Source of the DNA: Ancylomarina euxina
Lineage (GTDB): Bacteria; Bacteroidota; Bacteroidia; Bacteroidales; Marinifilaceae
Assembly (NCBI RefSeq): GCF_003863355.1
Contig: NZ_QQWG01000015.1
Coordinates: 1 to 64,000 of the forward strand
Reading direction: 5' to 3'
Length of the DNA stretch: 64,000 bases
Numbering within the stretch: the stretch's first letter is position 1; each line of letters opens with the position of its first letter. This document shows positions 27,077 through 35,434 of this stretch, in pieces. Position numbers and translations under genes: made by a program. The notes under the pieces are model-generated. The model did not search any database, had not been told where the DNA came from, and saw nothing but the letters and a program-made list of their open reading frames with translations.

Positions 27077-27399
27077 TCAGTGTTTTGTTCTTTTGCAAGA
27101 GTGATACCTAAAGTTATTTGCAATTCACTTTTTGATTTTCAATCACCCTGCAGGATCTAACCATTTACTAACCAAAAAAATATTTCCGATCCCTTAAGGA
27201 GAATCTGAAACAAATATGATTTTTTTGTAAGAAGCAATAAAAAGGAAGGGAGTGAATCAGGAAAAATAAAGAGTGAACTCAAGAAAATACAGTTTGAACC
27301 AATAATCACGCCATCTTGGTTTCGTAAACTTTTAGGCACAGCTCTACATATTGATATCTCAAAATAGAGAAAGCAATAGACTAATACTTAAGAAAGTTA
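27077..27399. other. Intergenic region between the kinase and protease genes
   Basis: 323 bp. It should hold the promoter of the protease-susCD operon on the minus strand. The closest match to a -7 box is CATATTTG (27211-27218, minus strand, one mismatch to TAnnTTTG). A 60-codon frame here has no coding character. No terminator hairpin is clear behind the kinase gene. Confidence 0.4.
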
Positions 27400-29325
27400 T
27401 TATAATAAGGGCAATCGAACGACGAATTTTTCTCCTTCGACACCATACTCTGCCTGCTCTTCACCTAAAAATGCATATAAGGTATTTAACGTTTTTAGGC
27501 CAGTACCAGAAGTCGATTTAGAGTCAGAACGTAATTGAAAATTATTTTCAACTAATAGTCTACCATTCTCTATTCTCATCGATATAAGCAAAGGTTTTTC
27601 TGTAGTCACAATATTGTGTTTGATCGCATTTTCTACAAGAGACTGCAAACTAACTGATGGTAACTTGCAGCCCATATATGCTTCTGGAATATCATATTCT
27701 AAACTTAAATGATTACCAAATCGAATCTTCTGAAGAAAAATATAGTGTTTCATAAAATCCAGTTCCTGCTTTAAATCGACCAAACTTGAGTTGTTTCGAT
27801 CTAAAAGGTAACGATAGACTTTCGAAAGTTTAAGTATAAACTTTCGAGCCAATCTTGGCTCAGTTTCAACCAAGGCATATAAAGAATTCAACGAATTGAA
27901 TAAAAAATGTGGATTAATCTGGTTCTTAATATTTTTAAGTTGAGCTTTCACTTTTTCTTCTTCTTCCTGATGTGCTCGCTTTCTTAATTCAACCGTTTCG
28001 CTAATATCAAATCGAAAACTAGAAAATCCAATTACCTTATCACCTTCATCAAAAATGGCATTAAACACTTGCTGATAATGTCTGTTATTTCTTTTATATT
28101 CGGTTAAAAAGTGCTCACCTCTCAAGGCTCGATCAAAATGTTTCTTCATTAATTTTCCAAAATCATGATGATAAGTATTTAAGGCACTCATACCCACTTC
28201 TATTTCCATTCCTTCATTATCAAAAGCATCCTTTTGATATACCGAATTGAAACTTGTGTAACGATATTTCTTGTCCACCGAAAAAATTCGAATCTGATCG
28301 GTACTCTCCATAATCGATGAGAGTTTATTTAAAATATTGCGATGTTTCATTTCGGCTTTTTGTCGTCCTTCAAACTCAGAAAGCCATCTGCGTTGTGAAT
28401 AATAAAGAAATACCATCAATAGAAATGCCAAAGCGATACCGATAAGTGCCGTTGAATTTCTCACCTCTTGCACGGCCTCTTCAACATTAAATAAAGGCAC
28501 ACTTACCGTGATTAACCAATTGGCATTTATCTCCCCTAATTTAATCGACTGATAGACACGAACGACGGGTACTTGAAGAAATTCAGAAATGACTTCAGCC
28601 TGAAATTGTTCCCCGGAACCAAGAATTTTCTTTATATTATTACTATCACTCATGCTACTAATGCTCGCTCCTATCCTATTCTCATCGGGATGAATAATAC
28701 AATACCCATCAGAGGATATAATTGAAACGTAAGCACGTCCTAAAGATCTCTCATCGTAAAAATGTTCCTGAAAATTGAACAAATCGATATCTAATCCAAA
28801 AGCTCCCACAATTCGATCATTCACCCTAACAGGGAGAATAATGGACGCGAGTAAAGTACTATCACTGGAAAAATAAGGAGACGAAACGAACTCATCCTTC
28901 TTTGATATTAACTTATCAACCAGGTCTCTTTTATGCTTTTCCAGCTCACTTTTTATCACGCCATTTTCTGATTGAGCAAAACTCAAAACATCACTTTTGT
29001 TATCTATATTAACAAACCAGCAGGCATGCAAATCATTTCTGCCATCCAAAACACCTTCTAATTCATTACTGATAACGGACATACGAACGCCTTGATTCTG
29101 AATAATCTCTTCAATGGTCTTACCTATGGCAGTCGAAAATTGATAATTATCTTTAAGCTTATTCTTAACAATCAAAAAACTATTCTGAGCCTTAGACACT
29201 GCGAGATCAACACTCATATTACGAGCCGTTTGTGACATCTTCTCACCTATTAAATAAGCGACAATCACAAAACTCACAATGATGACAATACCAACTTGAA
29301 CGATAGATTTATTACGCAATTTCAT
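27400..29325 (-). CDS. LytS-type sensor histidine kinase with extracytoplasmic Cache-like domain
   Basis: 641 residues. A first membrane segment (IVQVGIVIIVSFVIVAYLIG) is followed by a periplasmic domain of ~250 residues with dCache-like features (FGLDIDLFNFQEHF, then SDGYCIIHPDENRIG), a second membrane segment (ALIGIALAFLLMVFLYY), a PAS-like domain (~320-440) and a His_kinase/HATPase pair. The phospho-accepting histidine is near residue 470 in NQINPHFLFNSLNSLY, typical of LytS/YehU kinases that use LytTR regulators. The ATPase part shows SLQSLVENAIKHNI and GTGLKTLNTL. A LytTR regulator lies on the same strand about 8.3 kb downstream, with the protease and SusCD genes between. The ligand is not known; peptides or amino acids are a reasonable guess. 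Confidence 0.9.
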   Translation of the reverse strand: MKLRNKSIVQVGIVIIVSFVIVAYLIGEKMSQTARNMSVDLAVSKAQNSFLIVKNKLKDNYQFSTAIGKTIEEIIQNQGVRMSVISNELEGVLDGRNDLHACWFVNIDNKSDVLSFAQSENGVIKSELEKHKRDLVDKLISKKDEFVSSPYFSSDSTLLASIILPVRVNDRIVGAFGLDIDLFNFQEHFYDERSLGRAYVSIISSDGYCIIHPDENRIGASISSMSDSNNIKKILGSGEQFQAEVISEFLQVPVVRVYQSIKLGEINANWLITVSVPLFNVEEAVQEVRNSTALIGIALAFLLMVFLYYSQRRWLSEFEGRQKAEMKHRNILNKLSSIMESTDQIRIFSVDKKYRYTSFNSVYQKDAFDNEGMEIEVGMSALNTYHHDFGKLMKKHFDRALRGEHFLTEYKRNNRHYQQVFNAIFDEGDKVIGFSSFRFDISETVELRKRAHQEEEEKVKAQLKNIKNQINPHFLFNSLNSLYALVETEPRLARKFILKLSKVYRYLLDRNNSSLVDLKQELDFMKHYIFLQKIRFGNHLSLEYDIPEAYMGCKLPSVSLQSLVENAIKHNIVTTEKPLLISMRIENGRLLVENNFQLRSDSKSTSGTGLKTLNTLYAFLGEEQAEYGVEGEKFVVRLPLL

Positions 29326-29352
29326 AGGTAAACTTTACATGTAATTATTTTG

Positions 29353-29360
29353 CAAAGCTA
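29353..29360 (-). promoter_or_regulatory. Candidate -7 box of the LytS-type kinase gene
   Basis: TAGCTTTG on the minus strand fits TAnnTTTG, 28 bp before the ATG at 29325. The same octamer is found before the LytTR gene. Confidence 0.35.
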
Positions 29361-29480
29361 TAAATTATTCAAAAATAAAGACCGCAACAGTATTTCATTT
29401 AAATGAATTAAGCATGTCGTCTTTTGTTTATATCTAGTTTGTCCTTTTCTTTGTATTCGTAAAAAGCAAACCCATCAAGA

Positions 29481-30314
29481 ATGATAGATTTCAAAATAGA
29501 CGAAGATAAGTGCATAAGCTGTGGACTGTGTGCACAGGATTGTCCTGTAGGAATAATTGAAATGACTCCTAATCCTAGTATTCGCAAGTCAAAAGAAAAA
29601 CAATGTCTTAAATGCCAACACTGTTTAGCCATATGCCCGACAGCTGCCCTCTCTATTTTAGGCAAAAAGCCAGAGGATAGTCTATCATCAAAAGGCGAAC
29701 TGCCTACTTATGAGTCCATGACTCGTTTGATTAAAACTCGACGATCAATACGAAAATACACCCATGAAGATATAGATCCAGAGCTTATTCAAGAACTTTT
29801 GGAAACAACGGCGTATGCTCCAACGGGTCACAACTACAACTCGGTACACTTCACCCTTATCGATAAAAGAGAAGAGTTAGAAATATTTAGAGATAAGGTG
29901 TATGAGGCAATCAAAAAAGCTGGAGAAGCTAAAACTCTTTTACCTCAATTTCAATTCTTATATGCCATCCAAAAGGTTTGGGAAAACAATGGAGTTGATG
30001 TTATTTTTAGATATGCACCCCATCTTTTAATAGCTTCGGCTCCTAAGAAAAATTCATCCCCTTTTCCCGACTGTCTAATTGCATTAAGTTATTTTGAACT
30101 TTTAGCCAATAGCCGTGATATTGGTACTCTATGGAATGGCATGCTGACATGGGTATTGAATGACATTGACCCTGCCATTTCAGAATTAATAGGCATACCA
30201 ATAGATTACACTGTGGGTTATGGACTGGTTTTTGGAAAATCAGCTGTTAGCTATCCACGTGCCATACAATCAGAAGGTCTTAGCCTTAACAAGGTAAAAA
30301 TGGACAAGAATTAA
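29481..30314 (+). CDS. Nitroreductase family protein with N-terminal 2[4Fe-4S] ferredoxin
   Basis: 277 residues. Residues 1-60 hold two [4Fe-4S] motifs: CISCGLCAQDCPVG and CLKCQHCLAICPTA. The rest is an FMN-binding nitroreductase domain starting TRLIKTRRSIRKY with TTAYAPTGHNYNSVHF behind it. The fusion is common in anaerobes, where ferredoxin electrons presumably reach the flavin. Substrates are unknown for most members. Cytoplasmic. The gene is divergent from the kinase gene and 86 bp upstream of kdsA, but kdsA appears to have its own promoter. Confidence 0.88.
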   Translation: MIDFKIDEDKCISCGLCAQDCPVGIIEMTPNPSIRKSKEKQCLKCQHCLAICPTAALSILGKKPEDSLSSKGELPTYESMTRLIKTRRSIRKYTHEDIDPELIQELLETTAYAPTGHNYNSVHFTLIDKREELEIFRDKVYEAIKKAGEAKTLLPQFQFLYAIQKVWENNGVDVIFRYAPHLLIASAPKKNSSPFPDCLIALSYFELLANSRDIGTLWNGMLTWVLNDIDPAISELIGIPIDYTVGYGLVFGKSAVSYPRAIQSEGLSLNKVKMDKN

Positions 30315-30368
30315 AACGTCTTTATCTATTATCTCACCAAGGCATTCAAGATATATCAAAGCTTTTCT

Positions 30369-30376
30369 TATTTTTG
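30369..30376 (+). promoter_or_regulatory. Candidate -7 box of kdsA
   Basis: TATTTTTG fits TAnnTTTG and lies 25 bp before the ATG at 30401. No clear -33 box. Confidence 0.4.
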
Positions 30377-30400
30377 TAAGAAATAAAACTCAAATACATC

Positions 30401-31219
30401 ATGATTAAAAACATTCCAAATATAAAACATACCGAATCAGGTAACTTTTTCCTTTTAGCAGGTCCTTGTGCCATCGAAGGTGAAGAAATTGCAATGCGCA
30501 TTGCAGAACGTATTGTTGAAATTACAAACAAACTTGAGATTCCTTTCATTTTTAAAGGCTCATACCGTAAAGCCAACCGTTCTCGCTTAGATTCATTTTC
30601 AGGTATTGGGGATGAAAAAGCATTGAAAATTCTAAAAAAGGTAAGTGACACTTTTGGTGTACCAACCGTTACAGATATTCACTCTGCAGAAGAAGCTGCT
30701 ATGGCTGCCGCTTATGTTGACGTTTTACAAATTCCTGCTTTCCTTTGTCGTCAAACTGATTTATTAGTTGCAGCTGCTAAAACAGGTAAATTTGTGAATA
30801 TTAAGAAAGGTCAATTCTTATCTGCTGAATCGATGAAATTCGCTGTTGATAAGGTGAGAGAAATGGGAAATGATCAGGTGATATTAACCGACCGTGGAAA
30901 TATGTTTGGTTATCAGGATATGATTGTGGATTATCGTGGTATTCCTACAATGCAAAAAAATAACTGCCCAGTTGTTTTAGATATCACGCATTCATTACAA
31001 CAGCCAAACCAAACTTCTGGAGTAACAGGTGGACGTCCTGATTTGATTGAAACAGTTGCCAAAGCTGGTATTGCAGTTGGTGTTGATGGTATTTTCATTG
31101 AAACGCATCCTGATCCAGCCAATGCAAAGTCTGATGGAGCCAATATGTTACACCTAGATCATCTTGAAGATTTACTGACTAAACTGGTTGCTATCCGTAA
31201 AGTTATAAACCAGTTCTAA
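30401..31219 (+). CDS. kdsA: 3-deoxy-8-phosphooctulonate synthase
   Basis: A 272-residue enzyme that condenses phosphoenolpyruvate with arabinose 5-phosphate to give KDO 8-phosphate for the LPS inner core. Signatures: FLLAGPCAIEGEE at the start, FKGSYRKANRSRLDSF (PEP binding), DVLQIPAFLCRQTDLL, LTDRGNMFGYQDMIVD and DITHSLQQPN. The cysteine in GPCAIE, together with the histidine in DITHS, the glutamate in IETHPDP and the aspartate in KSDGAN, are the metal ligands of the metal-dependent class (as in Aquifex), in contrast to the metal-free E. coli enzyme. Normal length. Single gene between its own promoter and a strong terminator. Confidence 0.95.
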   Translation: MIKNIPNIKHTESGNFFLLAGPCAIEGEEIAMRIAERIVEITNKLEIPFIFKGSYRKANRSRLDSFSGIGDEKALKILKKVSDTFGVPTVTDIHSAEEAAMAAAYVDVLQIPAFLCRQTDLLVAAAKTGKFVNIKKGQFLSAESMKFAVDKVREMGNDQVILTDRGNMFGYQDMIVDYRGIPTMQKNNCPVVLDITHSLQQPNQTSGVTGGRPDLIETVAKAGIAVGVDGIFIETHPDPANAKSDGANMLHLDHLEDLLTKLVAIRKVINQF

Positions 31220-31247
31220 TAATAGAATCTTCTTTTTTAGATATATA

Positions 31248-31285
31248 GAAATCCCTTGTAGGCAAAAAGCTTACAAGGGATTTTC
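31248..31285 (+). terminator. Terminator of kdsA (also faces the hyd operon end)
   Basis: Perfect 12-bp stem AAATCCCTTGTA / TACAAGGGATTT with an 11-nt loop and a short T-run. It stands between convergent kdsA and hydA. Confidence 0.8.
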
Positions 31286-31327
31286 CGTTATTACCATCAC
31301 CCTAATAATGATGCAACGGATTTGTCA

Positions 31328-33124
31328 TTAATATGGCTGGCGTTTCACATATGAGGTGTGCAATAATTTATGAGATTTATGACTCAGCGGTTTCTCCAGA
31401 AAATCTTTATAAATCTGCACAATTTCAGGATTCTCATGAGATTTCCTAAGTGCCAAGGATAAGTCTTCAGAGTATATAGCATCCATTCTTTTCTGACGAA
31501 TTTCATCATCTACAGGGAATGGCTGACCACCACCGCCTAAGCAACCACCAGGACAAGCCATAATTTCTATGAAATGATAGAATCGATCTCCTCTATCAAT
31601 AGCCTCCATTAGCTGATGTGCATTTTCCAAACCATTGGTTATGGCACATTTCAATTCAACACCCTCGAGGAATGACCATTCTGGAAGAACATCTACAATT
31701 GGTACAACGGCCTCCTTCACTCCTGCTAGTCCTCTAACCGGTTTTATCTCCAAATTCTCGAAAGGTACCTCACGACCTGTTACAATTTCGTAAGCAGTTC
31801 TTAATGCCGCTTCCATAACCCCTCCTGTTGCACCAAATATGATACCAGCTCCAGAGCCAATTCCCATAATAGAATCGAAATTCTCTTCGTTCAACTGCTC
31901 AAATTCAATACCAGCTTGTTTAATCATCACTGCTAGTTCACGAGTTGTCAGGACAAAGTCAACATCCTTATAACCACTATCTTTCATTTCCGGTCGATTC
32001 GCTTCATATTTCTTAGCCGTACATGGCATAATAGAAACGGAAACAATATTAGCTGGATCCACATCGATATTCTTAGCATAGTATGTTTTAGCCAAAGCCC
32101 CAAACATCTGTTGTGGTGATTTGCAAGTCGATAAATTAGGTAGATATTGTGGGTATTTGTGCTCGATATATTTCACCCAACCTGGTGAACATGATGTAGC
32201 CATAGGTAGAGAAACTTCAGGATTATCATCAAGCAATGCTCCCTTAAGACGTGTCAACAATTCTGTTCCTTCCTCCATAATAGTCAGGTCAGCAGTAAAA
32301 TCAGTATCAAGAACTGAATCGAAGCCCAAACGTCGAAGAGCTGATACCATGCGAGACGTTACTCTGGTCCCTGGTTCAAAACCCAATTCTTCACCAAGAC
32401 CAACACGAACAGCAGGTGCAGTTTGAACAACTACATGCTTTTCAGGATCTGCTATAGCATCCCATACTTGTTCCACATACGATTTTTCAACCAAAGCTCC
32501 AGTTGGGCAATGCACAATACACTGTCCACAATTAGTACAAACCACCTCATTTAATGAATAATTAAAAAATGTTGAAATTTTCATATCAGCACCCTTATGC
32601 GCCACTGCAATTGCACCCACACTTTGAATCTCGGCACAGGTTCTCACGCATCGTTGACAACGAATACACTTACTATCATCTTTTTCGATTGATGGTGAAT
32701 AAGAATCCACAGAGTATTGCTTATCAGGTACTAAATCAATAAAATCTTGATTAGTAATTTGTAGGTCGGCAGCTATGGTTTGAAGTTCACAATGCCCATT
32801 TCGATAACATTTGGTACATTCTTCGTTATGCTCTGCCAACAAAAGCTCAATAATATGCTTTCGGCAATTTCTTACCTTCAAACTGTTCGTATTAATTTCC
32901 ATTCCTTCATTTACAGGTGTGGCACAAGAAGCGACCAAACGATCGACCCCTGCTTGCTCAACAACACAAACCCTGCAATTACCTGCTACACATAGGTCTT
33001 TGTGATAGCATAGGGTTGGGATATGAATATGTAATTTTTTAGCTGCTTCGAGTATGGTTTTTCCTTCCTCTACACTAACCGCGATTCCATTTATTGATAA
33101 ATTGATCATATTTGTCATTTTCAT
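31328..33124 (-). CDS. hydA: NADH-linked [FeFe] hydrogenase catalytic subunit HydA
   Basis: 598 residues. N-terminal [2Fe-2S] domain (PTLCYHKDLCVAGNCRVCVV), a His-Cys3 [4Fe-4S] motif (HNEECTKCYRNGHC), then two [4Fe-4S] ferredoxin motifs (CIRCQRCVRTCAE and CTNCGQCIVHCPTG). The H-cluster domain has all three signatures: TSCSPGW (~residue 311), MPCTAKKYEA (~367) and MACPGGCLGGGGQP (~523). It evolves or oxidises H2 in the cytoplasm. It is the last gene of the operon hydC-hydB-hydA. The C-terminal ~50 residues are the small-subunit-like tail. No maturases (HydE, HydF, HydG) lie in the window. The ATG ending at 33124 follows AAAGAGA, a fair ribosome site. Confidence 0.95.
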   Translation of the reverse strand: MKMTNMINLSINGIAVSVEEGKTILEAAKKLHIHIPTLCYHKDLCVAGNCRVCVVEQAGVDRLVASCATPVNEGMEINTNSLKVRNCRKHIIELLLAEHNEECTKCYRNGHCELQTIAADLQITNQDFIDLVPDKQYSVDSYSPSIEKDDSKCIRCQRCVRTCAEIQSVGAIAVAHKGADMKISTFFNYSLNEVVCTNCGQCIVHCPTGALVEKSYVEQVWDAIADPEKHVVVQTAPAVRVGLGEELGFEPGTRVTSRMVSALRRLGFDSVLDTDFTADLTIMEEGTELLTRLKGALLDDNPEVSLPMATSCSPGWVKYIEHKYPQYLPNLSTCKSPQQMFGALAKTYYAKNIDVDPANIVSVSIMPCTAKKYEANRPEMKDSGYKDVDFVLTTRELAVMIKQAGIEFEQLNEENFDSIMGIGSGAGIIFGATGGVMEAALRTAYEIVTGREVPFENLEIKPVRGLAGVKEAVVPIVDVLPEWSFLEGVELKCAITNGLENAHQLMEAIDRGDRFYHFIEIMACPGGCLGGGGQPFPVDDEIRQKRMDAIYSEDLSLALRKSHENPEIVQIYKDFLEKPLSHKSHKLLHTSYVKRQPY

Positions 33125-33200
33125 TCTCTTTAGAAATTAAAGCTTCGAAATATCATTTGCCTTAAAAAATTGAACATTAGACTCATTTATTTAGAATCCA

Positions 33201-34388
33201 TTAATAAATCATCTCCTCTCGGAAATTTTCTACAATAGAGGAAAAAGAATTTGCGACAGATTGTCCCAAACCACACTTTGCTGTCAATCGCATTGTTTCA
33301 GTTAACTTTAGAAGTTTATCTAAATATGCGGCAGGCTTATCACCTCGTTTTACAGCTTTTATACCTTTAAGTAGTTGCTGACAACCCACTCTACAAGGTG
33401 TGCATTGCCCACAGGATTCTTCCTGAAAAAAATCGAGATAGTTGTCCAACACATTATACATTGAGCGTGAACTATTGAATATCATCATAGAACCTCCAGT
33501 AGGTAATGATACCCCTGTTAATTTCCCCTGATAACCAATGTGAGACTTTGGAAAACGCTTACGCGGCACCAAAAAACCAGATGCACCGCCTACCTGAACA
33601 GCTTTAGTATCACCATCACCAAAATCATCAACGAAATCTTGAACACTCATTCCTAATTCCAATTCATAAATTCCAGGTATAGGTGTATCTCCCGAAACTG
33701 AAAAGACTTTGGAACCCCATGAATCTTTAACTCCAAGTTCACGAAATTTCTTAGCTCCGTACTTCATGATAGTATAAGAATGCGCTAGAGTTTCAACATT
33801 GTTGATAACCGTTGGTTTATTTAGGTATCCACATTGGGTTGGATAAGGAGGTTTATTTCTTGGTTCGCCACGCTTACCTTCCATAGATTCGAACAGAGCT
33901 GACTCTTCTCCGCATATATAAGCCCCACTTCCCAAGAAAATATCAACTACAAAATCAAGATTTAATTCATCCATAATTTGATGAAACTTCTTAAGCTCTT
34001 CTCTAAGTTGAGGCACTAGAAATTTATATTCGCCACGTAGATAAATATACCCTTCTTTCGCACCAATAATCTTGGCACACATAGCCATACCTGCTAAAAC
34101 CTTATGTGGAACACGTGTTAGAATCTCTCTATCCTTAAAAGTACCAGGCTCCCCCTCATCAGCATTACAAATAACATATTTGGTTTTCTCTTTTTCTTCG
34201 GATGTTAGTTTCCATTTAAGTCCTGTTGGGAAACCAGCACCTCCACGGCCCTTTAGCCCAGAATTTACCATTTCGTTTATCACCTCCTCATGGGAACGAT
34301 CGAACGATTTCTTTAAAATCTCTTTACAATCATCTTCATGTTTGAAGATTAAATCTATTCTATTGAGTTGTTTTGTTTTAGTCGTCAT
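33201..34388 (-). CDS. hydB: NADH-binding hydrogenase subunit HydB (NuoF-like core only)
   Basis: 395 residues of the NuoF fold. NADH and FMN binding segments: SGLKGRGGAGFPTGLKW, CNADEGEPGTFKDRE, GSGAYICGEESALFES. The C-terminal [4Fe-4S] ligands are in ESCGQCTPCRVGC plus the later cysteine in TAKCGLG. It passes electrons between NADH and HydA. Compared with well-known bifurcating HydB proteins (about 600 residues), both the N-terminal [2Fe-2S] thioredoxin-like domain and the C-terminal two-cluster ferredoxin domain are missing. The gene is complete: spacing to hydC is 32 bp and to hydA 76 bp. This suggests a simpler NADH-hydrogenase, perhaps without ferredoxin coupling. Confidence 0.93.
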   Translation of the reverse strand: MTTKTKQLNRIDLIFKHEDDCKEILKKSFDRSHEEVINEMVNSGLKGRGGAGFPTGLKWKLTSEEKEKTKYVICNADEGEPGTFKDREILTRVPHKVLAGMAMCAKIIGAKEGYIYLRGEYKFLVPQLREELKKFHQIMDELNLDFVVDIFLGSGAYICGEESALFESMEGKRGEPRNKPPYPTQCGYLNKPTVINNVETLAHSYTIMKYGAKKFRELGVKDSWGSKVFSVSGDTPIPGIYELELGMSVQDFVDDFGDGDTKAVQVGGASGFLVPRKRFPKSHIGYQGKLTGVSLPTGGSMMIFNSSRSMYNVLDNYLDFFQEESCGQCTPCRVGCQQLLKGIKAVKRGDKPAAYLDKLLKLTETMRLTAKCGLGQSVANSFSSIVENFREEMIY

Positions 34389-34420
34389 AACTCTTGATTT
34401 TTACAATTTGAAAATAAGAT

Positions 34421-34897
34421 CTACTTCTTATCAGCCTCCGCCTTATAAGAACTAAGGATATCCACTACCATATTTGGAGTCAACTCAGTATAGACATCAT
34501 CGTTCACCAACATTGCAGGCGCTTTATGACACCATCCTAAGCAATTGGTTTCAAGTATTGTAAAGAGTTTATCAGGAGTGGTTTCTCCCAACTTAACTTT
34601 CAAAAAATCTTCCAGTGCCAAAAGAATTTGGTTCTTCCCTTTCATAGCACAGGTTATGGTTTTACATACGCGAATCACATATTTTCCTCGAGGGACAATA
34701 TCGAGAAATGAATAGAAACTAGCCGTTCCATAGACGTCAGCGGCGGGGATTTTAGTTTCTTCAGCAATTTTAAGAATTGCACTTGCGGATAAAAAACGAT
34801 CTTTTTCAACAACAGTTTGTAAAATAGGAAGCAATTTCTCCCTTTTTATGCCATACTCTGTTACGAGATCTTTTACGAGTTCAGCCTGATCATTCAT
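34421..34897 (-). CDS. hydC: Hydrogenase subunit HydC (NuoE-like [2Fe-2S] protein)
   Basis: 158 residues from the ATG ending at 34897 (MNDQAELVKDLVTEYG). The frame continues to 34969, but that extension is unlike the family. A helical N-terminal bundle includes IPAADVYGTASFYSFL, typical of NuoE. The thioredoxin-like domain carries the four cysteines of a [2Fe-2S] cluster: C-x4-C in RVCKTITCAMKG and C-x3-C in TNCLGWCHKAP. Its role is electron relay with HydB. First gene of the hyd operon, behind a leader of about 240 nt and a predicted promoter with an operator-like palindrome. Confidence 0.92.
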   Translation of the reverse strand: MNDQAELVKDLVTEYGIKREKLLPILQTVVEKDRFLSASAILKIAEETKIPAADVYGTASFYSFLDIVPRGKYVIRVCKTITCAMKGKNQILLALEDFLKVKLGETTPDKLFTILETNCLGWCHKAPAMLVNDDVYTELTPNMVVDILSSYKAEADKK

Positions 34898-35145
34898 AGT
34901 TTCATGTTTTTTTTGATACAACAAATGATTCTTAATTCCATACACATCTTTATCCAGAGCTAGTATCACTAGCTCATTTATAAAAACATATCAGAGTTAA
35001 GGTTCATTCATCATCTAATTATTGTGAGATTGATTAGTTTTTATGCTAATTGTTCTAGTACAATTTCAGATTCAAACTTTAATGAGTGCGGCTAAATCAA
35101 CTCATATCCAACAGGTTTTACTATCAATTTTTCAGCTTTAAGATA
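34898..35145 (-). other. Untranslated leader of the hyd operon
   Basis: About 240 bp between the predicted transcript start (~35139) and the hydC ATG. No ORF or riboswitch class was recognised. The long leader leaves room for post-transcriptional control or for a further promoter nearer the gene. Confidence 0.35.
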
Positions 35146-35174
35146 CAAAAATATTAGAGAAATTTTTCTCTAAT
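35146..35174 (-). promoter_or_regulatory. Predicted hyd promoter with overlapping palindromic operator
   Basis: TATTTTTG on the minus strand (35146-35153) matches TAnnTTTG. Directly upstream is a perfect inverted repeat, ATTAGAGAAA-TT-TTTCTCTAAT (35153-35174), covering the space between -7 and -33. That position is typical for a dimeric repressor or activator. It does not match a Rex site. Confidence 0.5.
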
Positions 35175-35342
35175 AAAGCAAGTCAATTAAATTCTTTCTA
35201 TTTCACCTTTGAGTATGTATCCTGATGATCAATGCCTAAGCCTAATAATATTGACATTTCGAAAGATTAGGAAAACAAATTACAGAAGAAAAGTCCTAAT
35301 CAATTTCTATTTAGACTCATTAAAATAAAAGAATTAAGGCAT
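35175..35342. other. Intergenic sequence upstream of the hyd promoter
   Basis: AT-rich, no gene seen. The region separates the hyd promoter from the terminator of butyrate kinase. Confidence 0.4.
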
Positions 35343-35374
35343 AAAAAAAACCTTCGGAATTAACCGAAGGTTTT
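35343..35374 (-). terminator. Rho-independent terminator of butyrate kinase
   Basis: Perfect 11-bp stem AAAACCTTCGG / CCGAAGGTTTT with a 6-nt loop. On the minus strand it is followed by T8. It is 61 bp downstream of the buk stop codon. Confidence 0.9.
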
Positions 35375-35434
35375 AAACGATCTAGAACTCTATATAAAAA
35401 ATGAACTAGAGCTTTGTTTCATAATATATTGAGA

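Noticed and set aside
27157-27339. 60-codon minus-strand ORF between kinase and protease genes
   Set aside because: No ribosome site, no conserved features, composition like intergenic DNA; probably overlaps the protease operon promoter.
19182-29325. Polysaccharide utilisation locus
   Set aside because: No glycoside hydrolase, polysaccharide lyase or SusE/F-like gene is present; the adjacent enzyme is a protease.
33201-34969. Idea that hydB is a truncated pseudogene
   Set aside because: Both ends match complete core-domain boundaries, the spacing to hydC and hydA is short, and no remnant of the missing domains is found.
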